Source: Bacteroidota bacterium
GTDB lineage: Bacteria; Bacteroidota; Bacteroidia; Chitinophagales; Chitinophagaceae
NCBI GenBank assembly: GCA_023392185.1
Contig: JAEVZP010000083.1
Location: forward strand, 1 to 13,144
Reading direction: 5' to 3'
DNA: 13,144 nucleotides
A program made the translations under genes and the position numbers. How positions within the stretch are numbered: position 1 is the stretch's first letter; each line of letters opens with the position of its first letter. The notes beneath the pieces were generated by a model. That model saw nothing but the letters and a program-made list of their open reading frames with translations. It was not told the DNA's origin and made no database searches. Positions 11,721 through 13,144 of the stretch are shown here, piece by piece.

Positions 11721-13144
11721 ATGAAGCAATTGCTTACCCTTTGCCTTGTATGGATTCCTTTTGTGTGTTTGGGGCAGACGCCGACGGCTGATTTTACGGC
11801 GAATGTGGTACAGGGGTGTGCGCCGCTGGTGGTGCAATTCAGTAACACCTCTGCTAATACCAGCCCCGGCACCACCTGGCAATGGACCTTCGGGAACGGC
11901 GCCTCTTCGGTATTGCAGAATCCCTCCACTGCCTTTACGCAGCCGGGGCAATACACCGTGACGCTTACGGCTACCAACCCCGGCGGCGGCAGTCACACCA
12001 AAACGGTTACCGGCTTTATTGAGGTGAAACCGGCACCGGTGGTTTCATGGACAGTAAGCGACTCTACAGGTTGCCCGCCGCATACGGCTACTTTTACCAG
12101 CACAACCGCCCTGAACGCGCCGGGCAGCGCTACGTACCTGTGGAGCTTCGGCAACGGTAGCGCCGCCACTCAGCCGGCTACTACCCAGACTTTTTCCAAT
12201 CCCGGAAACTATGTGGTTTCACTGCGGGTAACCAACGCAAATGGCTGTATTGCAACCCTGTCGCGGCCGGCTCAGGTAAAGGTGTATGCACGCCCTTCGG
12301 TTGCTTTTACTGCCAGCCAAACCCTGTTCTGTCGTCCGGGGAACAATACCGTCCGGTTTACAGCCGGAGTGAGCGGCGGGCAAACCCCTTATAGTTACAA
12401 CTGGAGTTTTGGAGACGGCAGCAGCGCTACTACCGCTAATCCTGCTCATACCTACACCGGTGCGGGACCTTTTTCGGTCCGCCTGGTTGTCACGGATGCG
12501 CGCGGCTGCTCTGATACATTGTTACAACCTAACTTCATCCATACCACACAGCCGCCGCTTTCCTTTGTCACGTCGACACCTGTCGGCTGCGTGGGAACAC
12601 CGTTGCTCTTTTCCAACAACAGCGGTCAGTCTATGACTTCGGTTTCGTGGAATTTCGGACCGGCAGCCACTCCTTCTGCCAGCACGGCCACTGCGCCGGC
12701 GCCGGTATTCAGCGCTGCCGGTAGCTATCCTGTGACTTTTATTGCTACTACCGGCAACGGCTGTACAGACACTCTGGTCCGGAACGTGCAGATTGCAGCT
12801 CTGCCTACGGCCGCCTTCACGCAAAGCCCGCAGGCGCCCTGCACCGTGCCGGCTGTCGTGAGTTATACGGTCACTGCTCCTGCCGGGAGTAGTTATGCCT
12901 GGCGCTTTGGGAACGGCGGAACGAGCACCCTTCCTAACCCATCCAACACGTTTACGGCGCATGGTATCTATACCGACACGCTGGTGGTCACTGCGGCCAA
13001 TGGCTGCCGGCGCACCGTGATTCAGCCGGGCAATGTCAAGATTTACAATCAGGATTTAAATCTGTATGCCAGCAAGCGGCAGGGGTGTGCTCCATTGACA
13101 GTGCAGTTTATAGATTCGTTGACCACCACAACCGGCACTACCGG
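11721..13144 (+). CDS. Secreted multi-PKD-domain protein (3' end outside window)
   Basis: The frame is open from ATG 11721 to the window edge (474 residues visible, no stop). The N-terminus MKQLLTLCLVWIPFVCLGQ is a signal peptide, probably cut before Gln19; there is no lipobox. Five complete PKD-like repeats of 82-86 residues and the start of a sixth follow, beginning near 22, 106, 192, 278, 362 and 446. Each has a 'W.FG(N/D)G'-type strand (WTFGNG 55-60, WSFGNG 141-146, WSFGDG 228-233, WNFGPA in repeat 4, WRFGNG in repeat 5) and a 'G.Y.V.L..T...GC' end. PKD domains are extracellular beta-sandwich spacers in adhesins and surface enzymes. The architecture suggests a cell-surface or adhesive protein, possibly a type IX secretion substrate whose sorting domain would lie past the edge. 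No catalytic domain is visible. Confidence 0.9.
   Translation, partial: MKQLLTLCLVWIPFVCLGQTPTADFTANVVQGCAPLVVQFSNTSANTSPGTTWQWTFGNGASSVLQNPSTAFTQPGQYTVTLTATNPGGGSHTKTVTGFIEVKPAPVVSWTVSDSTGCPPHTATFTSTTALNAPGSATYLWSFGNGSAATQPATTQTFSNPGNYVVSLRVTNANGCIATLSRPAQVKVYARPSVAFTASQTLFCRPGNNTVRFTAGVSGGQTPYSYNWSFGDGSSATTANPAHTYTGAGPFSVRLVVTDARGCSDTLLQPNFIHTTQPPLSFVTSTPVGCVGTPLLFSNNSGQSMTSVSWNFGPAATPSASTATAPAPVFSAAGSYPVTFIATTGNGCTDTLVRNVQIAALPTAAFTQSPQAPCTVPAVVSYTVTAPAGSSYAWRFGNGGTSTLPNPSNTFTAHGIYTDTLVVTAANGCRRTVIQPGNVKIYNQDLNLYASKRQGCAPLTVQFIDSLTTTTGTT

Overview
The window looks like a chromosomal segment from a member of the Bacteroidota, probably a Chitinophagia- or Saprospiria-like lineage. This rests on gene content (DUF1800 protein, PduO-type adenosyltransferase, a NYN nuclease carrying a cold-shock domain, a secreted multi-PKD protein), on starts that lack Shine-Dalgarno sequences, and on promoter candidates of the Bacteroidota TTTG-N19/20-TAnnTTTG type. 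The species cannot be named from sequence alone. Base composition looks moderately GC-rich and even across the genes. No rRNA, tRNA, CRISPR array, prophage or transposase gene is visible.

Layout: the first 62 bases are the 3' end of an unidentified gene (a Rieske-like tail is possible). On the plus strand follow a DUF1800 protein (265-1725) and a GNAT acetyltransferase (1834-2346). A convergent junction then leads to a long minus-strand block. In transcription order (right to left) that block holds a MoxR/Mg-chelatase-like AAA+ ATPase (11492-9963), a NYN-cold-shock fusion protein (9541-8531), lepA (8265-6460), purK (6183-5053), a 58-residue putative antitoxin (5018-4842), a Doc-type toxin (4842-4465), purE (4408-3902), a methylguanine-DNA methyltransferase (3670-3089) and a cobalamin adenosyltransferase (2965-2411). 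At 11721 a divergent plus-strand gene for a secreted protein of tandem PKD domains begins and runs off the window.

How the genes work together: purK and purE catalyse consecutive steps of de novo purine synthesis (AIR to N5-CAIR to CAIR). They are separated by a complete toxin-antitoxin pair whose genes are tightly coupled: antitoxin and toxin overlap by TGATG, and the toxin stop overlaps an ATG in the purE frame by ATGA. The unit is bounded upstream by an intrinsic terminator after lepA and a -7 promoter element before purK. lepA, the NYN-CSD gene and the AAA+ gene appear to be separate units, each followed by a hairpin or palindrome.

The strongest signal that ordinary annotation does not explain is the palindrome TTCCGGAA, usually extended to aaTTTCCGGAAatt. 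I count 12 copies in 13.1 kb, where about 0.2 would be expected by chance, in genes and in spacers and in two different reading frames. The spacers also carry several distinct palindromic repeats, including a perfect 44-base palindrome, a mirrored pair of GC-rich hairpins with a 13-base tandem repeat, and the dispersed CTGAG(C/T)TTGTCGAAGG repeat.
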